The position numbers were made by a program, and so were the translations under genes. A stretch of DNA of 64,000 bases, taken from NCBI GenBank assembly GCA_913055625.1, contig CAJXJW010000002.1:372001-436000 (forward strand). The letters are read 5' to 3'. The notes below the pieces were generated by a model. The model did no database searches and was not told the origin of the DNA. It worked only from the letters and a program-made list of their open reading frames with translations. The stretch is from an uncultured Pseudomonadota bacterium (GTDB lineage: Bacteria; Pseudomonadota; Gammaproteobacteria; Steroidobacterales; Woeseiaceae). Position 1 is the first letter of the stretch. Every line of letters begins with the position of its first letter. Positions 51,609-61,608 of the stretch are shown here, piece after piece.

Positions 51609-54600
51609 ACCGATGCCCCGGGAACGACGGCGTTGCCGTCGGCGACCATGGAGGGCCAGTGCTTCCGGTCCAGCAGCGAGTAAACGACGGGGATGACGAC
51701 CAGCGTCAGCAGCGTGGACGTCAGCAGTCCGCCGATCACGGTAATGGCCATCGGCGCGCGCACTTCGGCACCCTCGCCGAAACCGAGCGCCATCGGCACG
51801 AGGCCAAGTGCCGTCGTCAATGTGGTCATCAGGATCGGGCGCAGCCGCGCGCCGCCGGCTTCGACGATCGCCTCGGTGCGCTCGAGGCCCCGGGCCCGGA
51901 GCTGGTTGATCAGGTCGACGAGAACGATGGCATTGTTCACGACGATGCCGGCCAGCATGATGACGCCGATCAGCGCTACGATGTTGATCGTGGTCCCGGT
52001 GACGAACAACGCCAGGACGGCGCCGACGAATGCCAGCGGGATCGTGAACAGGATGACGAACGGGTGAATCAGTGACTCGAACTGTGACGCCATCACGAGG
52101 TAGACGAGGAATACGGCGAGCGCGAGCACAAACTGCATCGACTGGAACGACGCCTGCATTTCCTCGCTCTGGCCGGAGACCGTCGCCGTGACGCCGTTCG
52201 GCATCGGGATCCGGCTGACGATGTCACCGGCTTCGAGCGCTGCGGCACCGAGGTCGCCGTGTGCGACGTTGGCAGTGATGATTGCGACGCGCTCCTGCGA
52301 GACGCGGCGAATCTCGGCCGGGCCATTGGCGACGCGCACGTCGGCGACGGCGTCGAGCGTCACCGGCCGCGCCGAGTTCGGGTTCACGATCAGGCGGCGG
52401 ATCTCGCCGATGCTGGATTGGCGCGTATCCACGCTGCGCACGAGAACGTCGATCTTCTTGTCGCGCCACGTGTAGCGCGTCGCCAGTTCGCCGCGAACGT
52501 TCGCGACCACGCGGTCGGCAATGTCGCGCACTGCGAGGCCGAGTGCGGCGGCGCGCTCCTGGTCGAACACGATCTGGATTTCCGGATTGCCGCGCTCGAC
52601 CGTCGTCCGGATGTCGGCGAACCGGTCCGATTCCGCCATGTCCGCCTCGATGCGCCGGGCCGTCGCCGACAGTGCGTCGAGGTCGTAGCCGGTGACCTCG
52701 ACCTGCAACGGGCTGGCGAAAGCCATCAGGGCCGGGCGGGAGAACTCGTACTGCACGCCGGGGAGCCCGGAGAGTTCGCGACGCATCGCGTCCATCGTCG
52801 CATCCTCGGCCGCGCGGCCCGCGCCGGGCTGCAGGCGTACGCTGAGCGTGCCGGTATTGTCGCCGGCATCGACCGGGTTTGCGTCGAGGCGATTGCCGGT
52901 GCCGGCGACGGAGTAGTCCATCGCGACGGCATCCATGTTCCGGGTCGCGGCCTGGGCGGCCTGGATCGCGCGATCCGTTTCGGCGAGCGGCGCGCCGGGC
53001 GGGAGGCGCAGGTCGACGCTGAATTCGCCCTGCGAGAGCTGCGGAATCAGTTCCGTGCCGAGGCGCGGGACGAGCGCCATCGAGCCGGCGAAGAGGGTGA
53101 ACGCCGCGAGCAGCACGGTGGCCCGGTGCGCGAGCGACCAGCGCAGCAGCGACGGGTACACCGCGGCCGCCGCAGCGTTCAACCGCTGCAGCAGCCAGGT
53201 CGGGACCCAGAGCAGGGCCCACATGACGGTAAACAGGAATCGGACTGCGCGCACCAGGACGATGGCCGTCTTCGTGGGCCAGCCCGTCCTCGCCGCCTCG
53301 GTCGCATTTTCGGCCTCGGTGTCGTACCGGTGTCGCCCGCCCAGTGCCGCCAGCATGGGGATCAGCGTCAGGGCGACGATGAGCGAGAAGGCGAGCGCGA
53401 ACGTGACGGTCAGCGCCTGGTCGCGGAACAACTGGCCGGCGATGCCGGTGATGAACACCATCGGGAAAAACACCGCGATCGTCGTCAGCGTGGAGGCGAA
53501 GACCGCGCCGGCCACTTCGGCAGTACCGCTGCGGGCGGACTCGACCACGTCCAGGCCCTGCTCCTTCTTGCTGACAATGTTTTCGAGAACGACGATGGAA
53601 TTGTCGACCAGCATCCCGACTGCCAGGGCAATGCCACCCAGCGACATGATGTTGAGAGACACACCGTTCAGGTACATCAACATGAACGTGCCGATCACCG
53701 AGACCGGGATCGCGACGCCGACGATGGCCGTGGCGCGGCCGTCTCGCAGGAACCCGTAAAGGACGATGATCGCGATGATGCCGCCCGCGATGGCCGCGTT
53801 GCGCACGTCCGCGACGGCGGCCGCGATGAAGCGCGACTGGTCGTAGATCGTGGTCAATTCAGTGCCCTCGGGCAGTGATTCGCGCACGCGCTCGAGTCGC
53901 CGCTCTAGCCGGTTTGCCACCTGCACCGTGTTGGCGTCGCCTTCCTTGTACACGCCGAGTTCGACGGACTCGAGCCCCTGCACACGGGTGATGGCTTCGC
54001 GTTCCTTGTAGCCCCGAATCACGTCGGCGACATCGCGCAGGTACACCGGCCGGCCGCCGACGCTCGCGATGATTGCGTCGCGGAACTCGTCCACGGTCTG
54101 AAACTCGTTCAGCGTACGCACGAGGAAGCGCTGGTCGCCTTCCTCCAGTCGGCCGCCGGACAGGTTGACGTTCTCCGCGCGTATACGGGCGGCGACCTGC
54201 TCAATGCTGATGCCGAGCTGCGAGAGCTTTTCCTGGTCGACGCGAATCTGGATCTCGTCTTCGAGGCCCCCGCTGACCTTGACGGCAGCAGTGCCTTCTT
54301 CGGCCTCGAGGTCCGTCTTGATGCGGTCCTCGGCGAGTCGCCGCAGAGCCTTCAGCTGCGCCTCGCCTTCGGGGCCGGGTGCGAGGCCTGCCGCCCGCCG
54401 GAGGCCGAGACGCATGATCGGTTCGGATGACGGGTCGAACCGCAACAGCAACGGCCTTTGTGCCTCGAGCGGCAGCCACAGCACGTCGAGTTTCTCGCGG
54501 ACCTCGACGCCGGCGACGTCCATGTCCGTGCCCCACAGGAACTCTAGCGTGACGTCGGACTGGCCGGAGCGGGAGACGGAGCGAACGAGCCGCACGTTGC

Positions 54601-54826
54601 GTATGACCCCGACGGCTTCCTCGATCGGCTTCGTGATGAGGTTCTCGACCTCGGCCGGTGCGGCGCCGGTGAGCTCGGTGCGGATCGTCAGCGTCGGGTA
54701 CGAAAGGTCCGGCAGCAGGTTCAGGTTGAGCCGCGACAACGACACGAGGCCGAACAGGCCGACGGCCACGGCGAACATGACGATCGTGACGCGGCGCTCG
54801 GTTGCGATTTCAATCAGTCGACGCAT
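51605..54826 (-). CDS. RND efflux permease, first pump of the four-gene operon
   Basis: About 1073 residues. The protein starts MRRLIEIATERRVTIVMFAVAVG and contains the RND porter and membrane motifs: EVENLITKPIEEAVGVI, the TM4 segment IALAVGMLVDNSIVVLENIV with an aspartate on the proton path, and the second-half repeat MLAGIVVNNAIVLVDLINQ. The start at 54826 is preferred because GAAGGGG lies 6 nt upstream, giving a 17-nt overlap with the MFP gene; an upstream ATG at 54832 is possible. It differs clearly from the second pump in sequence but shares its size. No outer-membrane factor gene is in this operon. Confidence 0.92.
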   Translation of the reverse strand: MRRLIEIATERRVTIVMFAVAVGLFGLVSLSRLNLNLLPDLSYPTLTIRTELTGAAPAEVENLITKPIEEAVGVIRNVRLVRSVSRSGQSDVTLEFLWGTDMDVAGVEVREKLDVLWLPLEAQRPLLLRFDPSSEPIMRLGLRRAAGLAPGPEGEAQLKALRRLAEDRIKTDLEAEEGTAAVKVSGGLEDEIQIRVDQEKLSQLGISIEQVAARIRAENVNLSGGRLEEGDQRFLVRTLNEFQTVDEFRDAIIASVGGRPVYLRDVADVIRGYKEREAITRVQGLESVELGVYKEGDANTVQVANRLERRLERVRESLPEGTELTTIYDQSRFIAAAVADVRNAAIAGGIIAIIVLYGFLRDGRATAIVGVAIPVSVIGTFMLMYLNGVSLNIMSLGGIALAVGMLVDNSIVVLENIVSKKEQGLDVVESARSGTAEVAGAVFASTLTTIAVFFPMVFITGIAGQLFRDQALTVTFALAFSLIVALTLIPMLAALGGRHRYDTEAENATEAARTGWPTKTAIVLVRAVRFLFTVMWALLWVPTWLLQRLNAAAAAVYPSLLRWSLAHRATVLLAAFTLFAGSMALVPRLGTELIPQLSQGEFSVDLRLPPGAPLAETDRAIQAAQAATRNMDAVAMDYSVAGTGNRLDANPVDAGDNTGTLSVRLQPGAGRAAEDATMDAMRRELSGLPGVQYEFSRPALMAFASPLQVEVTGYDLDALSATARRIEADMAESDRFADIRTTVERGNPEIQIVFDQERAAALGLAVRDIADRVVANVRGELATRYTWRDKKIDVLVRSVDTRQSSIGEIRRLIVNPNSARPVTLDAVADVRVANGPAEIRRVSQERVAIITANVAHGDLGAAALEAGDIVSRIPMPNGVTATVSGQSEEMQASFQSMQFVLALAVFLVYLVMASQFESLIHPFVILFTIPLAFVGAVLALFVTGTTINIVALIGVIMLAGIVVNNAIVLVDLINQLRARGLERTEAIVEAGGARLRPILMTTLTTALGLVPMALGFGEGAEVRAPMAITVIGGLLTSTLLTLVVIPVVYSLLDRKHWPSMVADGNAVVPGASV

Positions 54827-55946
54827 CGCCATCCCCTTCCGTGCCGTTGCCGCCGGCGACACTGACGTCGGCGCCGTCGCCCTGCGCGTCGATGACCATC
54901 ACCGCGGAATCCGGCCGCAGCCCCACCTGGCCCACCGTGATGACCTTGTCGTCGTCCGAGAGCCCGGACAGGATCTCGATCCGGCCTTCGCTGTTGTATC
55001 CGGTCTCGACGTAGCGCTGCCGTGCCTTGCCGTCTTCGACGACGAAGACGCTGGTACGGCCGAGTTCCTCGACGATCGCGCTGCGCGGGACCAGCAGTGC
55101 ATCGACGTGCCGGTCGTGCACGATTCCGACACGCGCAAACATGCCGGGCTTGATGCGGCGAGTGGCGTCGTACAGCTCGATCGTCACCTTGAACGTGCCC
55201 GTCGCGGCGTCGACGACGGGGCTGACGCGCGTCACCGTCGCCTGGACGGGCGCTTCCTGCAGCGCGTCGATCTCCAGCGCCACCGGCTGGCCCGCGGCAA
55301 TCTGCGCAAACTCGCGTTCCGGCACGTGCAGGTCGACGATCAGCGGATCGAGGCTCGTCACGCGAAATACCGGCTCGTTGACGGCCAGCGTGTTTCCGAG
55401 CTTTATGTAGCGACGCGAGACGACGCCGTCGATCGGCGCGCGGATCTGCGTGTAGTCGAGTTCGAGGCTCGCAAGATTGTGGGAGGCCTGCAGGGCTTCG
55501 AGGTCGTACTTGATCCGGTCGAAGTCACCCGCGCTGATGAGTCCCTTCTCGCTGAGGTCGACGTTGCGCTCGTAGTCACGCTGCAGCTTCCTCAGGCGCG
55601 CTTCCGATTCGTTGAGTTCCAGGCGCAGGCGGTCGCCGTCCAGACGCGCGAGCACCTGCCCCTTGCGCACGACGTCGCCTTCCTCGACGAGGATCTCCCG
55701 GACCTCGCCGGCCACCTTGGCCAGCACGTCGGCGTCGGCGAAGGCCTCGATGGGCGCGGTGCCGCGGTACAGTGCGTAGACGTCGCCGCGGGTCGGCAAT
55801 CCGACCTCGACCGGAACCGGCGGCGTTTCCTCTTCCGCCTCCCCGTCCGATTGCGCGCCGGCGGAGTCCTCGCCGGGATTGCCCCCGCAGGCGGCGAGCA
55901 TCAGCGCGGCGACCAGTGTGACTGTCCAGCGTGACTCGAAGGTCAT
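54810..55946 (-). CDS. efflux RND periplasmic adaptor (MFP), lipoprotein
   Basis: The 378-residue membrane fusion protein carries a lipobox (LMLAACGG; lipidated Cys about residue 19), a biotinyl-lipoyl-like domain around VLAKVAGEVREILVEEGDVVRKGQVLARLDG, an alpha-helical hairpin (LRKLQRDYERNVDLSEKGLIS), and beta-barrel domains with VTRVSPVVDAATGTFKVTIEL and a C-terminal GQVGLRPDSAVMV. Such adaptors couple the inner-membrane pump to an outer-membrane channel. GAGGGAGA precedes the ATG. It is the second of two MFP genes in the operon. Confidence 0.92.
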   Translation of the reverse strand: MTFESRWTVTLVAALMLAACGGNPGEDSAGAQSDGEAEEETPPVPVEVGLPTRGDVYALYRGTAPIEAFADADVLAKVAGEVREILVEEGDVVRKGQVLARLDGDRLRLELNESEARLRKLQRDYERNVDLSEKGLISAGDFDRIKYDLEALQASHNLASLELDYTQIRAPIDGVVSRRYIKLGNTLAVNEPVFRVTSLDPLIVDLHVPEREFAQIAAGQPVALEIDALQEAPVQATVTRVSPVVDAATGTFKVTIELYDATRRIKPGMFARVGIVHDRHVDALLVPRSAIVEELGRTSVFVVEDGKARQRYVETGYNSEGRIEILSGLSDDDKVITVGQVGLRPDSAVMVIDAQGDGADVSVAGGNGTEGDGDASTD

Positions 55947-56016
55947 CGTTGTCTCTCCCTCTTGCCCCTGCCGCGTGTTTCCCGCGGCTCGATTGCAGCG
56001 ATCCCGTCGAGCGTGG

Positions 56017-57093
56017 TTAGCCGGCCGACCGCGCCGGGTCCGCCAGCCTCGCGACGACGCGGCTACCGTCCCGCAGCCCGTCCTGTCCGATGACCACGAT
56101 GCGGTCTTCCGCGCCGAGGCCGTCCAGCACCTCGACGTCATCGCCGGAGCGGATTCCCGTCACGATGCGGCGGCGCTTCACGGCATCGCCGTCGACCACG
56201 TAGACGGCCGTGCCGTCGTCCTCGTCGACGAGGGCCCGGGCCGGGATCACCAGCGCGTTCTCGTGCGTGTCGTAGGCGATCGAGAAGCGCGCGAACATGC
56301 CCGGCGCGAGCCGGCCCGCCGCGTTATTGACGACGGCGGTTGCGCGAAACGTGCCGGTCTCGGCGTCGACGGTGGGGCTGGTGCGCACGATCTCTGCCGG
56401 AAACCGGGTGTCGGGTATGGAGTCTACGCGCAGCCAGGCCCGCTGGCCCGCCCGGATTCGTGACAATTCCGTCTGCGGTAGCTGCAGGTCGGCGCGCAGC
56501 TCGTGCGTGTCGGTAACGCGGAAGGCCGGCGTGCCGGCCTGCAGGTGCTGGCCCGGACGGATCATGCGCGCCGACACCACGCCCGCGATCGGTGCGCGGA
56601 TCTGCGCGTAGCCGTACTCGAGCTGGCGGCGCTCGAACGTCGCCTGCAGGGCATCGAGGTCGAAGCGCAGGCCGTCGAACATCGCCTTGCTCACGAGGCC
56701 GCGTTCGTGGAGATCGACGTAGCGTTCGTACTCGGCCCGCGCGCGGTCGACCTCGGCCTTCGCCGCGAGCATCTCCAGGCGCAGGCGTTCGCCGTCGAGT
56801 GTCGCCAGGACCTGGCCCGCGACGACCCGGTCGCCTTCCTCCACGTGTATGTCGATGACGTCGCCTGCGACGCGCGCAGGGACCGGGGCGTCACCGTCGG
56901 TCGCCAGGGTCGTGGTGGCACCGTAGGTCGCGAGCAGGTCCGCGCGGCGCGGGTAGTCCACCTGGACCGGCACCGCGGCCGTGTCCGATGTCGCGGCGGC
57001 GGCCGACGGGTTGGCGGCATCGGCATTGCAACCGGCGATCGCAAGGCTGCCCAGCGAAGCGAGTGCGGCGAGTGACAGGGTGATGCGGTTCAT
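56017..57093 (-). CDS. efflux RND periplasmic adaptor (MFP), lipoprotein, operon leader
   Basis: The 358-residue adaptor has a lipobox (SLAIAGCN), the lipoyl-like domain (VPARVAGDVIDIHVEEGDRVVAGQVLATLDG), a helical hairpin (AEVDRARAEYERYVDLHERGLVSKAMF) and the barrel domains (VRTSPTVDAETGTFRATAVV; VVIGQDGLRDGSRVV). It is homologous to the next adaptor in the operon but clearly diverged, so the two are not recent copies. It is the first gene after the promoter/operator at 57118-57157, with a 5' leader of about 30 nt and no strong ribosome site. Confidence 0.92.
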   Translation of the reverse strand: MNRITLSLAALASLGSLAIAGCNADAANPSAAAATSDTAAVPVQVDYPRRADLLATYGATTTLATDGDAPVPARVAGDVIDIHVEEGDRVVAGQVLATLDGERLRLEMLAAKAEVDRARAEYERYVDLHERGLVSKAMFDGLRFDLDALQATFERRQLEYGYAQIRAPIAGVVSARMIRPGQHLQAGTPAFRVTDTHELRADLQLPQTELSRIRAGQRAWLRVDSIPDTRFPAEIVRTSPTVDAETGTFRATAVVNNAAGRLAPGMFARFSIAYDTHENALVIPARALVDEDDGTAVYVVDGDAVKRRRIVTGIRSGDDVEVLDGLGAEDRIVVIGQDGLRDGSRVVARLADPARSAG

Positions 57094-57117
57094 GGGGACG
57101 CCCGTGGCTCTGGTTCG

Positions 57118-57139
57118 GTGTTATAGTGGAGTATAACAC
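57118..57139. promoter_or_regulatory. 22-bp palindromic operator matching the one at 9745-9766
   Basis: The arms GTGTTATA and TATAACAC match the outer 8 bp of each arm of the 9745 site exactly and the total length is again 22 bp; only the six central bases (GTGGAG) break the symmetry. A partial further half site (GTATAACG) lies just beyond. It overlaps the -10 box of the RND operon promoter. Confidence 0.75.
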
Positions 57140-57157
57140 TAGTTCGGTATAACGCAA
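57130..57157 (-). promoter_or_regulatory. promoter of the four-gene RND operon
   Basis: On the minus strand TTGCGT (57157-57152), 16 bp, TATACT (57135-57130): the same -35 core, spacing and operator overlap as at 9727-9754. Transcription would start near 57123, about 30 nt before the first adaptor gene. Confidence 0.6.
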
Positions 57158-57272
57158 CTGGCCGGTCTACTTTTCGGACAGCGCGCGGGCGGCCGGGTTC
57201 GCGCCGGCGTCCCGGCAAGTCCGCCGGCTCTCCTTGGATGCGCGGCGGGCGCTTTTGGATGCAACAACGGCC

Positions 57273-60200
57273 TCAGCGGGCGGCCGGCTCGGCGTCTCCT
57301 GTCCGGCGGCCGCGCCGGCGCTCGCGCCAGGCCGCGAGCCGCGCCGAGGCATTCGCCTGCGCGAGCAGCAGGCTGGGGGTGAGGAAGAGCGTCAGGATCG
57401 TCGCGAAGGCGAGGCCGCCCGCGACCGACGAGGCGAGCTGCGTCCACCATTGTGAGCTGGGCGCGCCGACCGTGACCTCGCGGTGAATGAGGTCGATGTT
57501 CACGCCAAGGACCATCGGCATCAGGCCGATGATCGTCGTGACGGTCGTGAGCAACACCGGCCGCAGGCGAATGGCACAGGTCCGCAGCACCGCCTCGTGC
57601 GCGTCCGCGCCACGCTCGCGCAGGACGTTGTAGGAGTCGATGAAGACAATGTTGTTATTGACGACGATGCCGGCCAGGGTGATGACGCCGACGCTCGACA
57701 TGATCAGCCCGAACGGTTTGCCGAGCAGCAGGTGCCCGAGCAGGACGCCGCCCGTGGAAAACACGACGGCGGTCAGGATCAACCCTGCCTGGTACAGGCT
57801 GTTGAACTGCGTGACCAGGATGATGGCCATCATGGCGATGGCGAGCAGGTAGGCGATCTCCAGGAACGCCATATCCTCCTGCTGGTCTTCGGTGGATCCA
57901 CGGAACGCATAGTCGACGCGTGGATCGATGCCGAGCGCCGGCAGTACCTCGTCGCGCAGCTCGGCCACGATGTCGGTGGGCAGGTACTCCGGCAGGACGT
58001 CGCCCTGCAGGACGACGGTGCGGTGCCGGTTCGTACGGTGAATCGTGCTGACCTTCTGTGCCGGTTCGCGAGTGACGAAAGTGCTGATCGGCACGAGGCC
58101 GTTCGCGGTGGGGATGCGCAGCGAATCGATCTGCGCCAGCGACCGGTCGCCAACCGGGTAGCGCACCCGGATGTCGATTTCCTCGTCACTGTCGTCCGGG
58201 CGGTACTCGCCGAGCTTCAGGCCGTTCGTGACGAATTGCACCATTGCGCCGACGAGGGCGACGTCGGCGCCGAAGCGTGCGGCTTCGGCGCGGTCCACCT
58301 TGATCTGCCACTCGATGCCGGGCAATGGCAAGTCATCCTCGATGTTGAACACCGCCGGGTGCCGCTCGAGCGCCTCGGCGACGAGTTGCACCGTCGGCTC
58401 GAGCAGCGCGTAGTTGCGCGATGAGAACTCGATGTTCACGGGCTTGCCCTGTGGCGGGCCCGCGTCCGGCTTGCGCGTCTCGATGACGATGCCGACGAGG
58501 TCCGCGGTCTTCGCGCGAATCTCGGAGAGGATGTCGTCCGAACGGCGGCGCTCGTCCCATTCGACGTAGTTGAGCGTCAGCGAACCGATCCAGTCCTCGG
58601 CGGCATCGTTGTTCGCGGAGCCGGACTTGGCGTAAACGAACTCGATCTCGTCCATGCCGAGCACGCGCTGCTCGACCTGGCGCACGAGCCGGTCCTTCTC
58701 GTCGACGGACAGGTCGCCGCGTGCGCGGATGTCGACGGTCGCGAAGTTCTGTTCGACGTCGGGGAAGTACTCGAGGCCCCGTCCGAAGACGAAGAAGAGA
58801 ACGTAGATGGCGACCAGCAACGTCGTAACGTAGGCCACGTTACGCCAGGGGTTGCGCAGCGATCGCTTCAGGAACCGCACGTAGCTGCCCGTGATGCCCG
58901 TCACGGTGTCGAGGTCGCCGATCTCGGCGGCGGACAGGTTGCGCCGGGCTTCTTCGCTGTTCGCGCCGGTCTTGCCGAAGATCGTGCCGAGCGTTGGGAC
59001 GAACAGCAACGCCATGACCAGCGACGCGGACAATACCGCGATCAGCGTGATTGGCAGGTATTTCATGAACTCGCCCGTCATGCCGGGCCAGAACGCCATG
59101 GGCAGGAACGCGGCGAGGGTGGTGCAGGTCGACGCGATGATCGGCCAGGCCATGCGGATCGCGGCGCGGGAATACGCGTGGCGCGGAGACTCGCCCTCGG
59201 CCATGCGACGGTCCGCGAGTTCGGTGACGACGATGGCACCGTCGACGAGCATGCCGACCGCCATGATCAATGCGAACAGCACCATCATGTTGATCGTGAT
59301 GCCCATGGCCCCGATCAGCAGGATGCCGACCAGGAAACTGCCGGGGATCGCCACGCCGACGAGCAGCGCCGAGCGAATGCCGAGGATGCCGATGATGACG
59401 ATGAAGACCAGCAGCACGGCAATCAGAACGCTGTTCTGCAACTCGGTGAGCATGTCGCCGATGTCCTTCGACTTGTCGCGCGAAGCGGACACCGTGATGC
59501 CGGCGGGCCAATACGCCTGCTCTTCGGCCACCAGCGCGCGTACCTGCGCGATCGTGTCGACGACGTTGGCCCCCGTGCGCTGTATGACCTCGACCGCGAT
59601 CGCCGGTTTGCCGTTCAGCCGCGCGTAGCTCGTGGCGTCCTTGTACGTTCGGCGCACTTCCGCGATGTCCTTGAAATGCACGACACGGTCGCCGACGGCC
59701 TTGATCGGCATGTTCAGCACGTCGCTCGGGTCCTCGACCACCCCCGGCACCTTGACCGGGAAACGGCCCTCGGCCGCCTCCAGTGATCCGGCCGCGACGA
59801 GCCTGTTGTTCAGGTTGATGAAGTTGACGATCTGCGCCTGGTCGAGCCCGTAGCTTTCCATCGCGAGCGGGTCGACGATGACTTCCATCAGTTCCTCGCG
59901 CACGCCGACCAGGTTGACCTCGAGCACGCCCGAAATGCCCTCGATGCTTTCGCGCAGGTCCTTCGCGATCGTGGTGAGGGTCCGTTCGGACACGTCGCCG
60001 GCCAGGTTCAGCACGAGCATCGGGTCGAAACGGGAGAACTTGACCTCGTTAACGGACGGCTCGTCCGCCTCGCTCGGGATCTCCGCCTTCGCCTTGTCGA
60101 CCTTTTCGCGCACGTCCTGCAGCGCCGTGTTCGTGTCGATGCCGGCATCGAACTCGAGCATCACGTTGGCACCGCCCTCGTAGGCGGTGGACGTCATTTC

Positions 60201-60434
60201 CTTGATGCCCTCGATCGAGCGCAGCTCCTGCTCCATCGGGCGCACGAGCAGCCGCTCGGAATCCTCCGGCGAGATGCCCTCGTAGTGGATGCTGACGTAG
60301 ATGTTCGGAATCTCGATATCCGGTTCCGCTTCCTTCGGAATGGACACGTACGCGTACAGTCCGGTCGCCAGCAGCGCGGCCAGTGTCAGCAAGACGGTCC
60401 GGGAGCGGGAGATGGCGGCGTCGATGACCTGCAT
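57273..60434 (-). CDS. RND efflux permease of the PadR-linked operon
   Basis: The 1053-residue protein has the usual twelve helices: first helix TVLLTLAALLATGLYAYVSIP, PEDSERLLVRPMEQELRSI, the TM4 motif IMAVGMLVDGAIVVTELADRRM, TM10-region GIVVNNNIVFIDSYNVLRERG, and periplasmic loops with DIRARGDLSVDEKDR. The ATG follows the MFP stop without a gap. It belongs to the group of RND proteins found with PadR regulators and one MFP. The pump lacks a dedicated outer-membrane factor here. Substrate unknown. Confidence 0.92.
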   Translation of the reverse strand: MQVIDAAISRSRTVLLTLAALLATGLYAYVSIPKEAEPDIEIPNIYVSIHYEGISPEDSERLLVRPMEQELRSIEGIKEMTSTAYEGGANVMLEFDAGIDTNTALQDVREKVDKAKAEIPSEADEPSVNEVKFSRFDPMLVLNLAGDVSERTLTTIAKDLRESIEGISGVLEVNLVGVREELMEVIVDPLAMESYGLDQAQIVNFINLNNRLVAAGSLEAAEGRFPVKVPGVVEDPSDVLNMPIKAVGDRVVHFKDIAEVRRTYKDATSYARLNGKPAIAVEVIQRTGANVVDTIAQVRALVAEEQAYWPAGITVSASRDKSKDIGDMLTELQNSVLIAVLLVFIVIIGILGIRSALLVGVAIPGSFLVGILLIGAMGITINMMVLFALIMAVGMLVDGAIVVTELADRRMAEGESPRHAYSRAAIRMAWPIIASTCTTLAAFLPMAFWPGMTGEFMKYLPITLIAVLSASLVMALLFVPTLGTIFGKTGANSEEARRNLSAAEIGDLDTVTGITGSYVRFLKRSLRNPWRNVAYVTTLLVAIYVLFFVFGRGLEYFPDVEQNFATVDIRARGDLSVDEKDRLVRQVEQRVLGMDEIEFVYAKSGSANNDAAEDWIGSLTLNYVEWDERRRSDDILSEIRAKTADLVGIVIETRKPDAGPPQGKPVNIEFSSRNYALLEPTVQLVAEALERHPAVFNIEDDLPLPGIEWQIKVDRAEAARFGADVALVGAMVQFVTNGLKLGEYRPDDSDEEIDIRVRYPVGDRSLAQIDSLRIPTANGLVPISTFVTREPAQKVSTIHRTNRHRTVVLQGDVLPEYLPTDIVAELRDEVLPALGIDPRVDYAFRGSTEDQQEDMAFLEIAYLLAIAMMAIILVTQFNSLYQAGLILTAVVFSTGGVLLGHLLLGKPFGLIMSSVGVITLAGIVVNNNIVFIDSYNVLRERGADAHEAVLRTCAIRLRPVLLTTVTTIIGLMPMVLGVNIDLIHREVTVGAPSSQWWTQLASSVAGGLAFATILTLFLTPSLLLAQANASARLAAWRERRRGRRTGDAEPAAR

Positions 60435-61568
60435 CTAGTCTGTCTCGGCCTGGATGGCGACAGCGGTGTCGACGTCACCTTCGGGAACGGCGTTCACGAG
60501 CGCGCCATCCGGCACAAAACCCTGTCCGACCGTGATGATCGTCGCGGTCGGCGGCAGCCCCGCCACCCAGATGCCGTCGCTGGTTGCGACGGCGATGTCC
60601 GCAATGATGAACTCGACGCGACCGTCGGCGTCGACGATCTTGACGCCGACGTTGCCGTCGTCATCGAGCGTCAGCAGCGACGGCGCAATGCGGTGCGCGA
60701 GTACCGTTTCGCCCGGGATTCGCAGCTCGGCCGTGCCGCCGGCGCGGAGTGCCCCGTCGCCGTTGTCGACCTCGAGTTCGACCGTGAACGTGCGGGTCGC
60801 CTCGTCGGCCACGGGCGCAACGTAGCGAATCCGCCCGTGCACGGTCTCGCCCGTGGCGAGACGTGCGTCCGCCTCGTCACCGACGGAGACCTGGCCCGCG
60901 TCGAATTCCGACAGGTCGGCGGTCACGATGATCTTGCGGTTGTCGACGAATGTCGCGATCGAGTCGCCGACCTTGACGAAATCACCGATCTCCACCTCGC
61001 GCGACTGCAGCGCGCCGTCGAACGGCGCCCGCACGGTCATGTATTCGAGGTCGAGCTCGGCGCGGGTGAGCTCCGTGCGCGCGGCTTCGAGCGCGGCAAG
61101 GGCTTCCTGGAGCTGCGCCTCGGAGACGTAGCTGGATGACTTCAGCTTTTCGCGCGCCTCGTACTCGACTTCGCGCTGGCGGACGGTGGCTTTCGCCTGC
61201 GACAGGCGCGCCTGGCGGTCGCGTTCGTCGAGTCGCACGACGATGCCGCCTGCGTCCACGTTGCTGCCGCGCTCGGCGCCCGTGGCGGTGACGCGGCCAT
61301 CGGTCTCGGCCGCGAGACGCACAATGCGCGCCGGCGCCGTCTCGCCGTTAACCAGGATCGTGCGCCGGACCTCCTCCGCCGATTGTGTGCGCACGCGGAC
61401 GCTGCCGCGGGCATCCGCGTTCGCGGTGTCCGCGGCGGCGATCGCACGTTCATCGTCCGGATTGCCGGACGGGCCGAGTGCACCGCTCGCGAGCCACAGG
61501 ACGATCAGCAATGCGATGCCGAGCGAGATGATCCAGGATCGGTAGGTCTTCAGGTTCGCGGACTTCAT
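60435..61568 (-). CDS. efflux RND periplasmic adaptor (MFP), membrane-anchored
   Basis: The 377-residue adaptor has an uncleaved N-terminal helix (SWIISLGIALLIVLWLASGAL), unlike the two lipoprotein adaptors of the neighbouring operon. The hairpin (LSQAKATVRQREVEYEAREKLKS, in part), the lipoyl-like region (TDGRVTATGAERGSNVDAG) and the barrel segment (VAPVADEATRTFTVELEV) are recognisable. It directly precedes the RND pump gene with no space and follows the PadR regulator by 40 nt, so the three form one operon. Confidence 0.9.
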   Translation of the reverse strand: MKSANLKTYRSWIISLGIALLIVLWLASGALGPSGNPDDERAIAAADTANADARGSVRVRTQSAEEVRRTILVNGETAPARIVRLAAETDGRVTATGAERGSNVDAGGIVVRLDERDRQARLSQAKATVRQREVEYEAREKLKSSSYVSEAQLQEALAALEAARTELTRAELDLEYMTVRAPFDGALQSREVEIGDFVKVGDSIATFVDNRKIIVTADLSEFDAGQVSVGDEADARLATGETVHGRIRYVAPVADEATRTFTVELEVDNGDGALRAGGTAELRIPGETVLAHRIAPSLLTLDDDGNVGVKIVDADGRVEFIIADIAVATSDGIWVAGLPPTATIITVGQGFVPDGALVNAVPEGDVDTAVAIQAETD

Positions 61569-61608
61569 GAATTCGGTTCCAGGGAATGAGCGGATGCAGC
61601 GGCGGCGG

